Below, in pieces: positions 53,135 to 63,956 of a stretch of 64,000 nt of DNA. Where the stretch lies: the NCBI GenBank assembly GCA_949361645.1, contig OX442415.1, positions 4,442,148 through 4,506,147 on the forward strand, in the 5' to 3' direction. The position numbers and the translations under genes are program-made. Below the pieces are notes generated by a model. The model was given only the letters and a program-made list of their open reading frames with translations. It was not told the origin of the DNA and did no database searches. The stretch comes from Spongilla lacustris. Taxonomy: Eukaryota; Porifera; Demospongiae; Spongillida; Spongillidae. Numbering within the stretch: position 1 is the stretch's first letter; each line of letters begins with the position of its first letter.

Positions 53135-53953
53135 ATGGGACAGTTTCCGCGAAAATGTCCGAGTTTTATAACATTATAATCTTATAAAAATACTTCTTGT
53201 TTGAATCGCTATATCTTCCGAACGCTAAACGCTATCGACTTCCTATTTTCGAAAGTTCATATTACACCATTTTTCTATGACAGATTACATTTTGGAGTCT
53301 TGTACTTGCTCCATGCCAGTATTGCAACGTTCGATACCCGACCAGGTTCAAACCCGCCATAACTTTAGGTAGGAGTAATCAAATCGCTTCAAATTCGGTT
53401 TGTAGGTACAGAGGTCCTATACTTATCGATTTGTTCTGTTCGTTAATTTTTATGCCATCCGTTACGAAGATACAGCTGAACAAACTACGTCCACTTTATC
53501 CCGCTCGATTCGTGCCAATGATTTTGGCAAATCGCGTCCCGCTCAATGTATGGGGAGGCGGTTGTTATATAGGCGCGAAACGAGCGGGAAAAAGTGCACG
53601 TAGTTTGTTCAACTGTATCTCCGTAACGGATGGCATAAAAATTAGCGAACAGTACAAATCGATAGGTATAGGACCTCTGTACCTACAAACCAAATTTGAA
53701 GCGATTTGATTACTCCTACCCAAAGTTATGACGGGTTTGAACCCGGTCGGGTATCGAACGTTGCAATACTGGCATGGAGCAAGTGCAAGACTCCAAAATG
53801 TAATTTATCATAACGAAATGGTGTAGCATGAACTTTTGAAAATAGAAAGTTGATACCGTTTAGCGTTCGGAAGATATAGCGACTCAAACAAGAAGCATTT
53901 TTATAAGATTATAATGTTATAAAACTCGGACATTTTCGCGGAAACTGTCCCAT
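53135..53953. mobile_element. Foldback element A with GGGACAGT ends, 819 bp
   Basis: ATGGGACAGTTTCCGCGAAA at the left pairs with TTTCGCGGAAACTGTCCCAT at the right. The arms of about 380 bp pair nearly throughout (GCAACGTTCGATACCCGACC; TCAAATCGCTTCAAATTCGG; ATCGATTTGTTCTGTTCG), with a centre near 53545. Both flanks are (TA)n, suggesting TA-targeted insertion. No coding capacity. Confidence 0.9.
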
Positions 53954-53971
53954 ATATATATATATAATTAT

Positions 53972-54791
53972 ATGGGACAGTATCCGCGAAAATTTCGTAC
54001 GTTTTATATCATTATAAGATAATAGTGTTATAACGTTTGAATCGCTATATCTTCCGAACGGTAAACATTATTGACATCCTATTTTCAACACTTTATACTA
54101 CACCATTTCTCTATGACAAAATACATTTTGGAGTCTTGCACTTGCTCCTTGTCAGCATTGCAACGTTCGATACCCCACCGGGTTCGAACCCGCCATAACT
54201 TTCGATAGGAGCAATCAAATCGCTTCAAATTCGGTTTGTAGGTAGAGAGGTCCTATACCTATCGATTTGTTCTGTTCGTTAATTTTTATATCATCCGTTA
54301 TGGAGATACAGTTGAACAAACTACGTGCATTTTTTCCCGCTTGATTCGCGCCAATGATTTGGGCAAATCGCTTCTCGCTCAATGTATGGGGAGGCGGTGG
54401 TTATATCATTGGCGCGAATCAAGCGGGAAAACGCACACGTAGTTTGCTCAACTGTATCTCTGTAACGGATGGCATAAAAATTAACGAACAGAACAAGTAG
54501 ATAGGTATAGGACCTCTCTACCTACAAACCGAATTTGAAGCGATTTGATTGCTCCTATCGAAAGTTATGGTGGCTTTGAACCCGGTGGGGTATCGAACGT
54601 TGCAATGCTGGTACGGAGCAACTGCAAGACTCCAAAATGTATTTTGTCATAGAGAAATGGTGTAGTATGAAGTGCTGAAAATAGAATGTCAATAACGCTT
54701 AACGTTCGGAAGATATAGGGATTTAAACGTTATTACACTATTGTTTTATAATGTTATAAAACGTACGAAAGTTTCGCGGATACTGTCCCAT
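53972..54791. mobile_element. Foldback element B, 820 bp
   Basis: The same family as element A, only 18 bp of TA repeat away, in the same size and layout (centre near 54385, with GCGCCAATGATTTGGGCAAA). Arms contain CCGGGTTCGAACCCGCC, which fits the consensus of a pol III B box, although the motif is self-complementary in part. Confidence 0.9.
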
Positions 54792-54805
54792 ATATATATA
54801 ATTAT

Positions 54806-55185
54806 ATGGGACAGTTCACGACAAAATGAGCCTTCGTATATATATATAAAATGTTATAAAATTCCCTTATGTTTGAATCGCTATAACTTCTGAATGGTAA
54901 AAGCTATCGACTTCCTATTTTCAGCACTTCATACTACACCGTTTCTCTATTTTAAAATCCATTTTGGAGTCTTGCACTTGCTCCGTGCCAGTATTGCAAT
55001 GTTCGATACCCCACCGGGTTCACACCCGCCATAACTTTAGGTAGGAGTAATGAAATCGCTTCAAATTCGGTTTGTAGGTAGAGAGGTCCTATACCTATGG
55101 ATTTGTTCTGTTCGTTAATTTTTATGTCATCCGTTACGGAGATACAGCGGCGCAAAGTTGGTACACGTTTCCCGCTCGAATCGCG
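54806..55185 (+). mobile_element. Foldback element C, left arm only
   Basis: ATGGGACAGTTCACGACAAA starts a single arm that follows the family to CCCGCTCGAATCGCG. The right arm is absent, so the element is truncated or was replaced by the sequence that begins near 55190. Confidence 0.8.
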
Positions 55186-55572
55186 GCCTTTGGACGTGCG
55201 AGGCCCGCTTCCATTCATCAAAGCACATGAATATGCAACTACTTCCTGTGGGCCGAGACTTTGATAACTTATAGCCACACCCATACTGCGCTAGCTAGAT
55301 CTGATGGGTAAGTATTTAATGTATCGTCCCTGTCACAGTTGTTATTCGTTATCTCCTATGTAGATAACGGATATGGCGACGTCCACTGAAGACAACACAC
55401 TCGCAAGAGTTTCAATCGGCGGACGAGTTTGAGCGATACGGATACGACGATCGATATTCAAGATACATTCGACGAGGTGGGGAGATTGAGAACGGTAGTG
55501 ACGGCGGTTATACTACTGACGATGGTGGTTGTAGGGAGTAAGCAGCCCCTAAATGACTAAGAGCCAGCAGCC
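55186..55572. other. No gene recognised
   Basis: Nothing beyond an 81-codon minus-strand frame that extends from the neighbouring element. Confidence 0.45.
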
Positions 55573-55649
55573 CTAGTCTCGTACCCAGACCCTGATTCCC
55601 ACAGCTGCGGATGGACACCAGCCCCACCCCCACATATGCCTCGCTACAT

Positions 55650-56150
55650 TGCAAGTCCAGACAGCAGCCCCACATAACCAACAGCAGACGCCACCAACCC
55701 GCACTACCTATGGAACCACCTGCCCATATCAGACCCTTATACACACGAGCCACAAACTAACCAATGGGGTCAGCCTCCACAATAGTATACCAGTGGAGAC
55801 ACTGCTATCCCTCTTGCTGCAAATGGAGTTGGCAGCCCCCACAATTTCAATCAAGGGAAGCCACACATCCCAATGAATGGACTTACAGCAGAACCTAGCT
55901 GACTGTGTCCGGCACTGTGGCCAGGATGTCACTTGTGTGTCACAGCTGTACCAGGACTGGAATGCCTTCTTGGGCCAGTGGTTTGGTCCTCTGGTTGGCC
56001 TAGGACACTACCGCACATTTGAGTTTGATCAAGACCACCCTGGTGTCGTGAGGATGGAGACCTTGCCATGGGACACAAACCCCACCGAGGTAACCATGCT
56101 GAGGGCTGGAGTGGCCATAAAGGACATTAGGCTTATCAGAGCCAAGTGAT
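55650..56150 (+). CDS. Unrecognised reading frame(s), 90 codons at 55877-56149
   Basis: The frame 55877-56149 reads LADCVRHCGQDVTCVSQLYQ then DWNAFLGQWFGPLVGLGHYR and RMETLPWDTNPTEV. Its composition is protein-like and uniform, and it begins after a proline/threonine-rich stretch (55650-55870) that in another frame has GSPHNFNQGKPHIP. It may be the remains of one protein with the downstream zinc-finger fragments. I do not recognise the family. The start codon at 55877 may be internal. Confidence 0.35.
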
Positions 56151-56337
56151 GCCACCTGTTATTACCCCCAAGTGGATTGTCCCTGACGCGGTCACTGTAC
56201 CTGTACGAGAAGGTGACTGAGGGAATACGTTCGTGACCCCAAGAAAAGGGACAAGGTGTGTCCAAAGCCTTCACAAAGCTCAGAGGCCAACTCTTCCTAT
56301 ACATGCGGTAATGCTTCATCCCATGCAGTAGCAAAAA

Positions 56338-56755
56338 ATGACAAACCAAGACCTTCCTCACTTACCTACTGTTGAGGGTCATAAGTATGCAGATGACACT
56401 CACAGTGAATTGCAAGGTGAAGGCAATAGCTGTGTTTCTGGCAGGAGGAAATGCAGACCCAGGTCTGAACTAATCCTTGCCTACCAATGCACTGTACATG
56501 TATGTGGCAAGAAGTATGCCAGTAGCCAGGCCCCCTGTCCCTGCACAAAAAGAACACTCACAAGCAGCCTGCTGTTCCAGGTGACGAACACGGATTCCAG
56601 TGTCGACAAAGGAAGCCAGGGTCCACCCAAGCGCAGGCCGCGAGGCGTACGCTAAAATCTGAAATTGACAGGCCATTTTCCTGTTCGGTGTGTGGCAAGA
56701 CGTATGGCACCCCAGCCGCACTGTATATTTACAACAAGACCAACAATGGTTCATG
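56338..56755 (+). pseudogene. C2H2-like zinc-finger remnants
   Basis: One frame has AYQCTVHVCGKKYASSQA (about 56478-56530) and, after a stop and shift, another has PFSCSVCGKTYGTPAALYIY (about 56673-56735). Both resemble C2H2 fingers (C-x-x-C-G-K-x-Y) but have lost the second histidine pair, and the first has a widened cysteine spacing. Decayed. Confidence 0.5.
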
Positions 56756-56789
56756 ACAAATGAACCATATTGTGAGATGCATGCTTTTT

Positions 56790-58620
56790 ATGTAGTTTAA
56801 GGTCACCTCTACAGTGTACACCATACATCTGTGTTGTTAAGGGGATAACTCTGTATACCATACATCTGTGTCATCAAGGGGTTACCTGTACACCATGCAT
56901 CTGTGTCGTTAAGGGGTTACCTCTGTACACTTTGTGTATGTGTTGTTAAGGTATCACCTGTACACCATACATCTGTGTCGTACCTCTGTATACCTTATGT
57001 ATGTGTTGTTAAGGGGTCACCTGTACACTGTACATCTGTGTCGTTAAGGGGTTACCTCTGTAAACCTTATGTATGTGTCGTTAAGGGATTACCTCTGTAC
57101 ACCATACATCTGTGTCATCAAGGGGTTACCTGTACACCATACATCTGTGTTGTTAAGGGGTTACCTCTTTTGTGTACCCCATACATCTGCGTCATCAAGG
57201 GGGACCTGTACACCATACATCTGTGTCGTTAAGAGGATACCTCTGTAAACCTTATGTATGTGTCGTTAAGGGGTTACCTCTGTACACCATACATCTGTGT
57301 CATCAAGGGGTTACCTGTACACCATACATCTGTGTCGTTAAGGGGATACCTCTGTACACCTTATGTATGTGTTGTTAAGGGGTTACCTCTTGTGTGTACC
57401 CCATACATCTGTGTCATCAAGGGGTTACCTGTACACCATACATCTGTGTCGTTAAGGGGTTAATTCTGTATACCTTATGTACTTATGTATGTGTTGTTAA
57501 GAGGTCACCTGTACACTGTACATCTGTGTCGTTAAGGGGTTACCTCTGTACACCATACATCTGTGTCATCAAGGGGTTACCTGTACACCATACATCTGTG
57601 TCGTTAAGGGGTTACCTCTGTACACTTTGTGTATGTGTTGTTAAGGTATCAACTGTACTCCATACATCTGTGTCATCGAGGGGTTACCTGTACACCATAC
57701 ATCTGTGTCGTACCTCTGTATACCTTATGTATGTGTTGTTAAGGGGTCACCTGTACACTGTACATCTGTGTCGTTAAGGGGTTACCTCTGTAAACCTTAT
57801 GTATGTGTCGTTAAGGGATTACCTCTGTACACCATACATCTGTGTCATCAAGGGGTTACCTGTACACCATACATCTGTGTCGTTAAGGGGTTACCTTTAT
57901 ACACCTTATGTATGTGTTGTTAAGGGGTTACCTCTTGTGTGTACCCCATACATCTGCGTCATCAAGGGGGTACCTGTACACCATACATCTGTGTCGTTAA
58001 GAGGATACCTCTGTAAACCTTATGTATGTGTCGTTAAGGGGTTACCTCTGTACACCATACATCTGTGTCATCAAGGGGTTACCTGTACACCATACATCTG
58101 TGTCGTTAAGTGGTTACCTCTGTACACCTTATGTATGTGTTGTTAAGGGGTTACCTCTATACACCTTATGTATGTGTTGTTAAGGGGTTACCTCTTGTGT
58201 GTACCCCATACATCTGTGTCATCAAGGGGTTACCTGTACACCATACATCGGTGTGGTACCTCTTTATACCTTATGTATGTGTTGTTAAAGGGTTACCTGT
58301 ACACCATACATCTGTGTCGTTAAGGGGTTAATTCTGTATACCTTATGTATGTGTTGTTAAGGGGTCACCTGTAAACTGTACATCTGTGTCGTTTAGGGGT
58401 TACCTCTGTACACCATACATCTGTGTCATCAAGGGGTTACCTGTACACCATACATCTGTTTCGTTAAGGGGATACCTCTGTACACCTTATGTATGTGTTG
58501 TTAAGGGGTCACCTGTACACCATACATCTGTGTCGTTAAGGGGTTACCTCTGTACATCTTATGTATGTGTCATTAAGGGGTTACCTGTACACCATGCATC
58601 TGTGTCGTTAAGGGTTTTTT
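56790..58620 (+). repeat. 1.8-kb minisatellite, 35-41-bp units, higher-order structure
   Basis: About 48 units alternate among four types built on ACATCTGTGTCGTTAAGGGG, ACATCTGTGTCATCAAGGGG, TATGTATGTGTTGTTAAGGG and TATGTATGTGTCGTTAAGGG joined by TTACCTCTGTACACC or TTACCTGTACACC. The order of types repeats with a period of 730 bp (for example GTGTCGTACCTCTGTATACC at 56977 and 57707). Long open frames (VVKGLPLYTIHLCHQG) are by-products. Confidence 0.95.
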
Positions 58621-58694
58621 ACTTTTCACGTAGTAGTGATGTAATCCATCTGATGCTGTGAAAATCTAAGTCTGGGTACGAGACTAGTAACGAC

Positions 58695-59385
58695 AGTGGT
58701 CCCATTTACATCCTGTACTTGTGTCTGCTGTGGGATCAAATCCATGGTCCCATTTACATCCTGTATGTGTGTATTTTGGGGTCAAATCCATGGTCCCATT
58801 TACACACTGTAGGTGTATCTATTGTGTGGTCAAATCCATGGTCCCATTTACACCCTGTACTTGTGTCTGTTGTGGGGTCAAATGCATGATCCTATTTACA
58901 CCCTGTACTTGAGTCTGTTTTAGGGTCAAATCTATGGTCCCATTTACGCACTGTAGGTGTATCTATTGTGTGGTCAAATCCATGGTCCAATTTACACCCT
59001 GTACTTGTGTCTGTTGTGGGGTCAAATGCATGGTCCCATTTACACCCTAAACTTGTGTCTGTTGTGAAATCAAATCCATGGTTCCATTTACACCCTGCAT
59101 GTACTTGTGATCAAATCCATGGTCTCATTTACACCGTGTTCTTGTGTCTATTGTGGGATATTTGTGGGATCAAATCCATGGTCCGATTTACACCCTGTAC
59201 TTGTGTCTGTTGTGGGGTCAAATGCACGATCCTATTTACACCCTGTACTTGAGTCTGTTTTAGAGTCAAATCTATGGTCCCATTTACACCCTAAACTTGT
59301 GTCTGTTGTAAGATCAAATCCATGGTTCCATTTACACCCTGCATGTACTTGTGATCAAATCCATGGTCTCATTTACACCCTGTAA
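58695..59385 (+). repeat. 46-bp minisatellite, about 14 copies
   Basis: Units of GGTCCCATTTACACCCTGTA plus CTTGTGTCTGTTGTGGGGTC plus AAATCCAT. Later units lose parts (GCATGTACTTGTGATCAAAT). It begins directly after the right end of the preceding element. The same unit appears in reverse complement at the window end (63957-64000). Confidence 0.95.
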
Positions 59386-61563
59386 GATCAGAACACATGA
59401 GATGTATACGCGATTTATCTGCCAGTGACTAACATGCCAGTATGCATAGCTAAAATAACCCATTGCTTAACCCAGCTAGGCTACCTTCTTTCCTACCCCT
59501 TCCCCTCGCGATCTTTAAATATCCTAACACTCAGTGTTGCTTATGAGTACTACCTGTTGAGGGCCCAGAATAGCTAACACTCTTTTCATTGCTTAACACA
59601 AGCTTCCTTCATTCCTACCCCTTCCTGTCCCCTCTGAATCCTTGAATCTTACCATACAATTCTGTGGTCGATGTGCGAGTTTTGCTTATGAGTACTACCT
59701 GTTGGGGGCCCAGCGTGTCCCCTCTTGATTGTTCAATCTTAACATGGAATTCTCTGTGTTTGATGTGTAAGTGTGGCTTATGAGTATCACCTGTTGAGGG
59801 AACCCTCTTTTCATGCTTCCTTCTTTGCTACCCCTTCCCCTCTCGATCTTTCAATATCCTACCATGCAATTCTCTGTGAGTGGTGCTTATGAGTACTACC
59901 TGTTGAGGGCCCAATGTAGGTAACCCTCTTTTCATTGCTTAACCCGAGCTTCTTTCTTCCTCCTCGCTGTCCCCTTTCAATCTTTAAATATCCTACCATG
60001 CAACTCTCTATGTTTGCTGTGTGAGTGTTGCTTATGAGTACTTCATGTTGAGGGCCCAGTATGGCTAACCCTCTTTTGGTTGCTTAACACGTACAGGCTT
60101 CCTTCTTTCCTATCTCTTCCTGTCCCCTCTCAATCCTCCACACAGTTCGCTGTGTTTGATGTGTGAATGTTGCTTATAAGTACTAGTACTTGTTGAAGGC
60201 CCAGTAGAGTCAACCCTCTTTTCATTGCTTAACCCAGGCCTCTTTCTTCCGTACTCCTCTCAGTCCTTCAGTCCTTTCATGCATGCACCACATAAACTGC
60301 CCATGAACATGGCAGCATTACTATCATACACCTAGTAGAGTTTGTTCTGGACTGCAGTATGTGGATTTGCCTTCATCCACAGTTTGACCAAGGTCTGAAT
60401 AAGAGAGACAGAATGTAGGGGGTGCACTGTTTGTTCTTGAATACATAAACCCTAGGACCATGTGCATGAATAATGCATCTCATTGTTTAGTGTAGCTAAT
60501 TTTTCATTCCTAAACCAACAGTTTAGGTAACTAATTAAATATTAATTGGTGCATGGACCGTGGCATACTCATTGCTAAAAGGAATTGATCTTGATTTATG
60601 CTGGATGCTGCAAGACCAATATTTGGAAGATGGAGCACCTGCCCACTGTTTATAGGAGTAAGAGGATGAAGAGCAGTAGCCAGCATGAAGTACCGATCTG
60701 ATGCCCGTAGATTTTTTTTGGCTGTGACCCAACTCTCAAGTCAATGACCCTGCAAGACCTGCAGCTGGTTATCACCAACCCAGCCATGATCAGGAGAGCA
60801 ACATCATAGATCTGGAACTAAAACTTCAATGGCAATTATGGACTGTAACTGGAATATTACATAGCTATATTTCAGTGATGAAAGAATGCTTTCCAAAAGC
60901 ACACATAACAGAAAGAGGAAGGGAGGGGGAGTGAGTGAGTGAGTGAGTGAGTGAGTGAGTGAGTGAGTGAGTGAGTGAGTGAGTGAGTGAGTGAGTGAGT
61001 GAGTGAGTGCGTGCGTGAGTGAGTGAGTGAGTGAGGGAGGGAGGGAGGGAGGGAGGGGGAGTGAGTGAGTGAGTTGCATGGTAGGATATTGAAAGATCGA
61101 GAGGGGAAGGGGTAGGAAAGAAGGAAGCCTGTGTTAAGCATGAAAAGAGGGTTCCCTCAACAGGTGGTACTCATAAGCAACACTTACACATGAAACACAG
61201 AGAATTCCATGTTAGGATTCAACAGTCAAGAGGGGACACGCTGGGCCCCCAACAGGTAGTTCTCATAAGCAAAACTCACACATCAAACACAGAGAATTGT
61301 ATGGTAAGGTTAAAGGATCGAGAGGGGACAGGAAGGGGTAGGTTTAGAAGGTAGCCTGTGTTAAGCAATGAAAAGAGGGTTAGCTATACTGGGCCCTCAG
61401 CCCACACATCAAACACACAAGGTTGCACGGTAGGACAGGAAGGGGTAGCTTTAGAAGGTAGCCTGTGTTATAGCAGGGTGATTTAGCTATGCATACTGGA
61501 GCGTTAGTAACACTGACAGATAACTTTGAATCACGTATACATCTCATGTGTTCTGATCTTTAA
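59385..61563. repeat. 2.2-kb palindromic unit of ~150-bp repeats
   Basis: The left end (ATCAGAACACATGAGATGTA at about 59387) is mirrored at the right (TACATCTCATGTGTTCTGAT, to about 61558). The left half has about six copies of a 130-170-bp unit marked by TTGCTTATGAGTACTACCTG, TGAGGGCCCAG and ACCCTCTTTTCATTGCTTAA. The right half has about three copies in reverse complement. The middle carries the GTGA microsatellite and about 600 bp of unique DNA (60300-60900). Confidence 0.8.
60929..61075 (+). repeat. (GTGA)n microsatellite with (GGGA)n
   Basis: About 30 GTGA units with two GTGC variants, then GGGAGGGAGGGA, then GTGA again. It explains the LTHS-repeat frames on the minus strand. Confidence 0.95.
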
Positions 61564-62085
61564 AAACTGAACTTGTTATGAAAAGACAATTGTCTAGTCT
61601 TGTGATCGATTCATTAGAAGCACACATGTATGTGGATTGCTGTCGAGTATTAGGTATTTGTGTATGTGCATGGTATAGCAATGCTCCTACAAATTTTAAA
61701 GTGCATGAGTGATTAGGTACAGAGAGGTGCATGGAATGATTGAAGGATTGAGAGGGGACAGGGTAGGAAAGGAAGAAAGTCTGGCTAGTCTATGAAACAA
61801 GGGTTAGCCATGCATTCTAGTGTGTTATAAGCCCTCAACAGTTACTCATACGTAACACTCACCACCATCTCTACCGATTTTTAACTCAACTTGTAATCAA
61901 AAGGCAATGTCTAGTGATTGATTCACTATAGTCCTATTGGAATGCACACTCTTATGGAATGGTGTCAGGTATTGTGTATTAGCAATCTGTGCATGGGCAT
62001 ATCAAAGAACTCAAAAGTGTAGGAGTAATGTGGATTAGGTACAGAGAGATGCATGGAAGGATAGAATAATGTAGAGGAGACAGCT
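61560..62085. repeat. Direct repeat pair, ~200 bp, offset ~330 bp
   Basis: 61560-61770 (AACTGAACTTGT, CAATTGTCTAGT, GATTAGGTACAGAGAGGTGC, ATGGAATGATTGAAGGAT) matches 61890-62085 (AACTCAACTTGT, CAATGTCTAGTG, GATTAGGTACAGAGAGATGC) in the same orientation. Confidence 0.7.
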
Positions 62086-63466
62086 AGACCCCAGCATGCG
62101 AACCTTCAACTGGAGCCGACCCCAAATACTGAGGCCAGCCACAATGGCCTTCTATCCTAGCCCCACACAGCTCCTCACTGCAAATGCAAATGAAGCCACT
62201 ACCTATGAAACCATTATCCCCCACACTACAAGAGGACTTACTGGTAGGGGAACCATCGTGGAGCTACCATCTCGCATTGGACAAATGGGGATACCACCAC
62301 TGAAGCAGCCTCCATTTGTAGAGTGTACCTGCCTACGTTTTTCTCTTCACACATTTTGTGTTGTACATGTAGATCTGAACTACTATAGACATGTACATGT
62401 ACAGAGTAAAATTTATCTGGTGTGAAGCCATGCTGTTAGTGGTGAATATGGTTACCTGCCCTATCGGTACTGATTGCGGTGGGTCTGCACCCGTGGTTGG
62501 TGTATATAGACAACCAAGGCTTGCAGAGGGCGTTTTGCCTTCTGGGAACTACGTAGGCCTACTGTACTGTACGCGAGTAGCAAAATATGGAAGTGCCATT
62601 TTAAATTGCATGCACAGTCACAGCTACAATGTGGCACGATGAAGACATCAGAATTCATGACCACACAAGTGGAGTTAATAGACCCTACAAATTTAATGGA
62701 TTCATCAACTACGTTATACCTAGCCCTAGGCTGGTGTTTCTGCAAAAATGTATTTGCGCGGGTAGTGTATAGTGGCCGTGGGGCACAGGTGAAACTGGGT
62801 TACACTGGTAATGTCTGGTGACATCTCTGACAGTGTAGGGTCTGCTAACTCCACTTGTGTGATCATGAATTCTGATGTCTTCATCGTGCCACATTGTAGC
62901 TGTGACTGTGCATGCAATTTTTGTGACATTCAAAATGGCACTTACATGTTTTGCTACTAGTTCTCAGTACATGTAGGCAAAACGCCCTCTGCAAGCCTTG
63001 GTTGTCTATTACACCAACCACGGGTGCAGACCCACCGCAATCAGTACCGATAGGGCAGGTAACCATATTCACCACTAACAACATGGCTTCACACCAGATA
63101 AGATTTACTCTGTACATGCACAAAACACGTAGATCTACATGTCTACAGTAGTTCAGATCTACATGCACAACACAAAATGTGTGAAGAGAAAAACGTAGGC
63201 ATGTACACTCTACAAATGGAGGCTGCTCCAGTGGTGGTATCCCCATTTGTCCAATGCGGGCTGGTAGCTCCACGATGGTTCCCCTACCAGTAAGTCCTCT
63301 TGTAGTGTGGGGGATAATGGTTTCATATGTAGTGGCTTCATTTGCATTTGCAGTGAGGAGCTATGTGGGGCTAGGATAGAAGGCCATTGTGGCTGGCCCC
63401 AGTGTTTGGGGCTGGCTGCAGTTCAAGGTTCCACTCCACATGCTGAGGTCTAGCTGTCTCGACCCC
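62080..63466. repeat. 1.4-kb palindrome with ~640-bp arms
   Basis: GACAGCTAGACCCCAGCATG at the left is mirrored by CATGCTGAGGTCTAGCTGTC at the right. The arms pair with a few per cent mismatch throughout, with a centre near 62770. Each arm holds the same reading frame (GRGTIVELPSRIGQMGIPPL on plus at about 62245 and the PARIGQMGIPPLEQ version on minus at about 63270), so the frame is present twice head-to-head. Confidence 0.85.
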
Positions 63467-63950
63467 ATTCAACCCTGGTAATGTGGCAGCTGGCAGCTCT
63501 CCGGCCTGTTGGTAGTATGATTACACCATTTGTAAGAGGGGTGTTTAGGGGTGGGTGGGAGGGCTGGTCGTGTGGGGACTGAGAGTGCTATTCAGTAGGG
63601 GATGGCCTGGGCCTCGGATACAACTTGCAGTAGAGGAGGATAGGTAGTGGGAGATAGGGCCATGGGGATGAATGGGGCATGTGTGAATCCAGTTGATGGC
63701 TCCTCTAATATTGTGGGGGGTGCCGATTCCTATCGCAGTGTGAGAGCTGCATTATTGTGGGGACCCCAATGACCCTGTATAGGATTTTTTAGCACCTGAT
63801 TGCTCCCTTGCTGACAGTCTGATAACTCCACCTGCAATTGCTCCATGCACTGGTGCTAACTGTCTGGATATGTAGTGTGGGGCTATTAAGTCAACTTGCA
63901 TTAATGGTTCTGTCCGTTAGCAGTGAGGGAGCTGACCTGATTGGACCCTG
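63200..63950 (-). pseudogene. Decayed proline-rich reading frame entering the palindrome
   Basis: On the minus strand, pieces of one coding-like sequence can be followed with a few stops: EQLQVELSDCQQGSNQVLKN, GHWGPHNNAALTL, STGFTHAPFIPMALSPTTYP, PATMAFYPSPT, GLTGRGTIVELPARIGQMGI. It is rich in P, Q, T and N. The string of a tryptophan-containing GxWGPxxN motif followed by HNFN/HNNA resembles the 55.65-55.87 kb region, so the two may belong to the same repeat-borne gene family. No function is recognised. Confidence 0.3.
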
Positions 63951-63956
63951 GGCCAT

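Larger units (their letters stand above)
55573..58689. mobile_element. 3.1-kb element with CTAGTCTCGTACCCAGAC ends
   Basis: The left end CTAGTCTCGTACCCAGACCC ... ATTCCCACAGC..CGGATGGA pairs with the right end, whose reverse complement starts CTAGTCTCGTACCCAGACTT ... ATTTTCACAGC.TCAGATGGA. The same termini bound the 115-bp MITE at 8077-8191. Between them lie a short open frame, zinc-finger remnants and the 1.8-kb minisatellite. It is either a large member of the family or a small MITE that has been split by the inserted sequence. Confidence 0.6.

Noticed and set aside
53320..54220. tRNA gene suggested by GTTCGATACCC and GGTTCGAACCC
   Set aside because: No acceptor or anticodon stem can be drawn around it, and the motif lies in a foldback arm repeated several times.
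56903..58661. Multiple 70-130-codon frames rich in C, V, Y (VVKGLPLYTIHLC)
   Set aside because: Frames of the 35-41-bp minisatellite.
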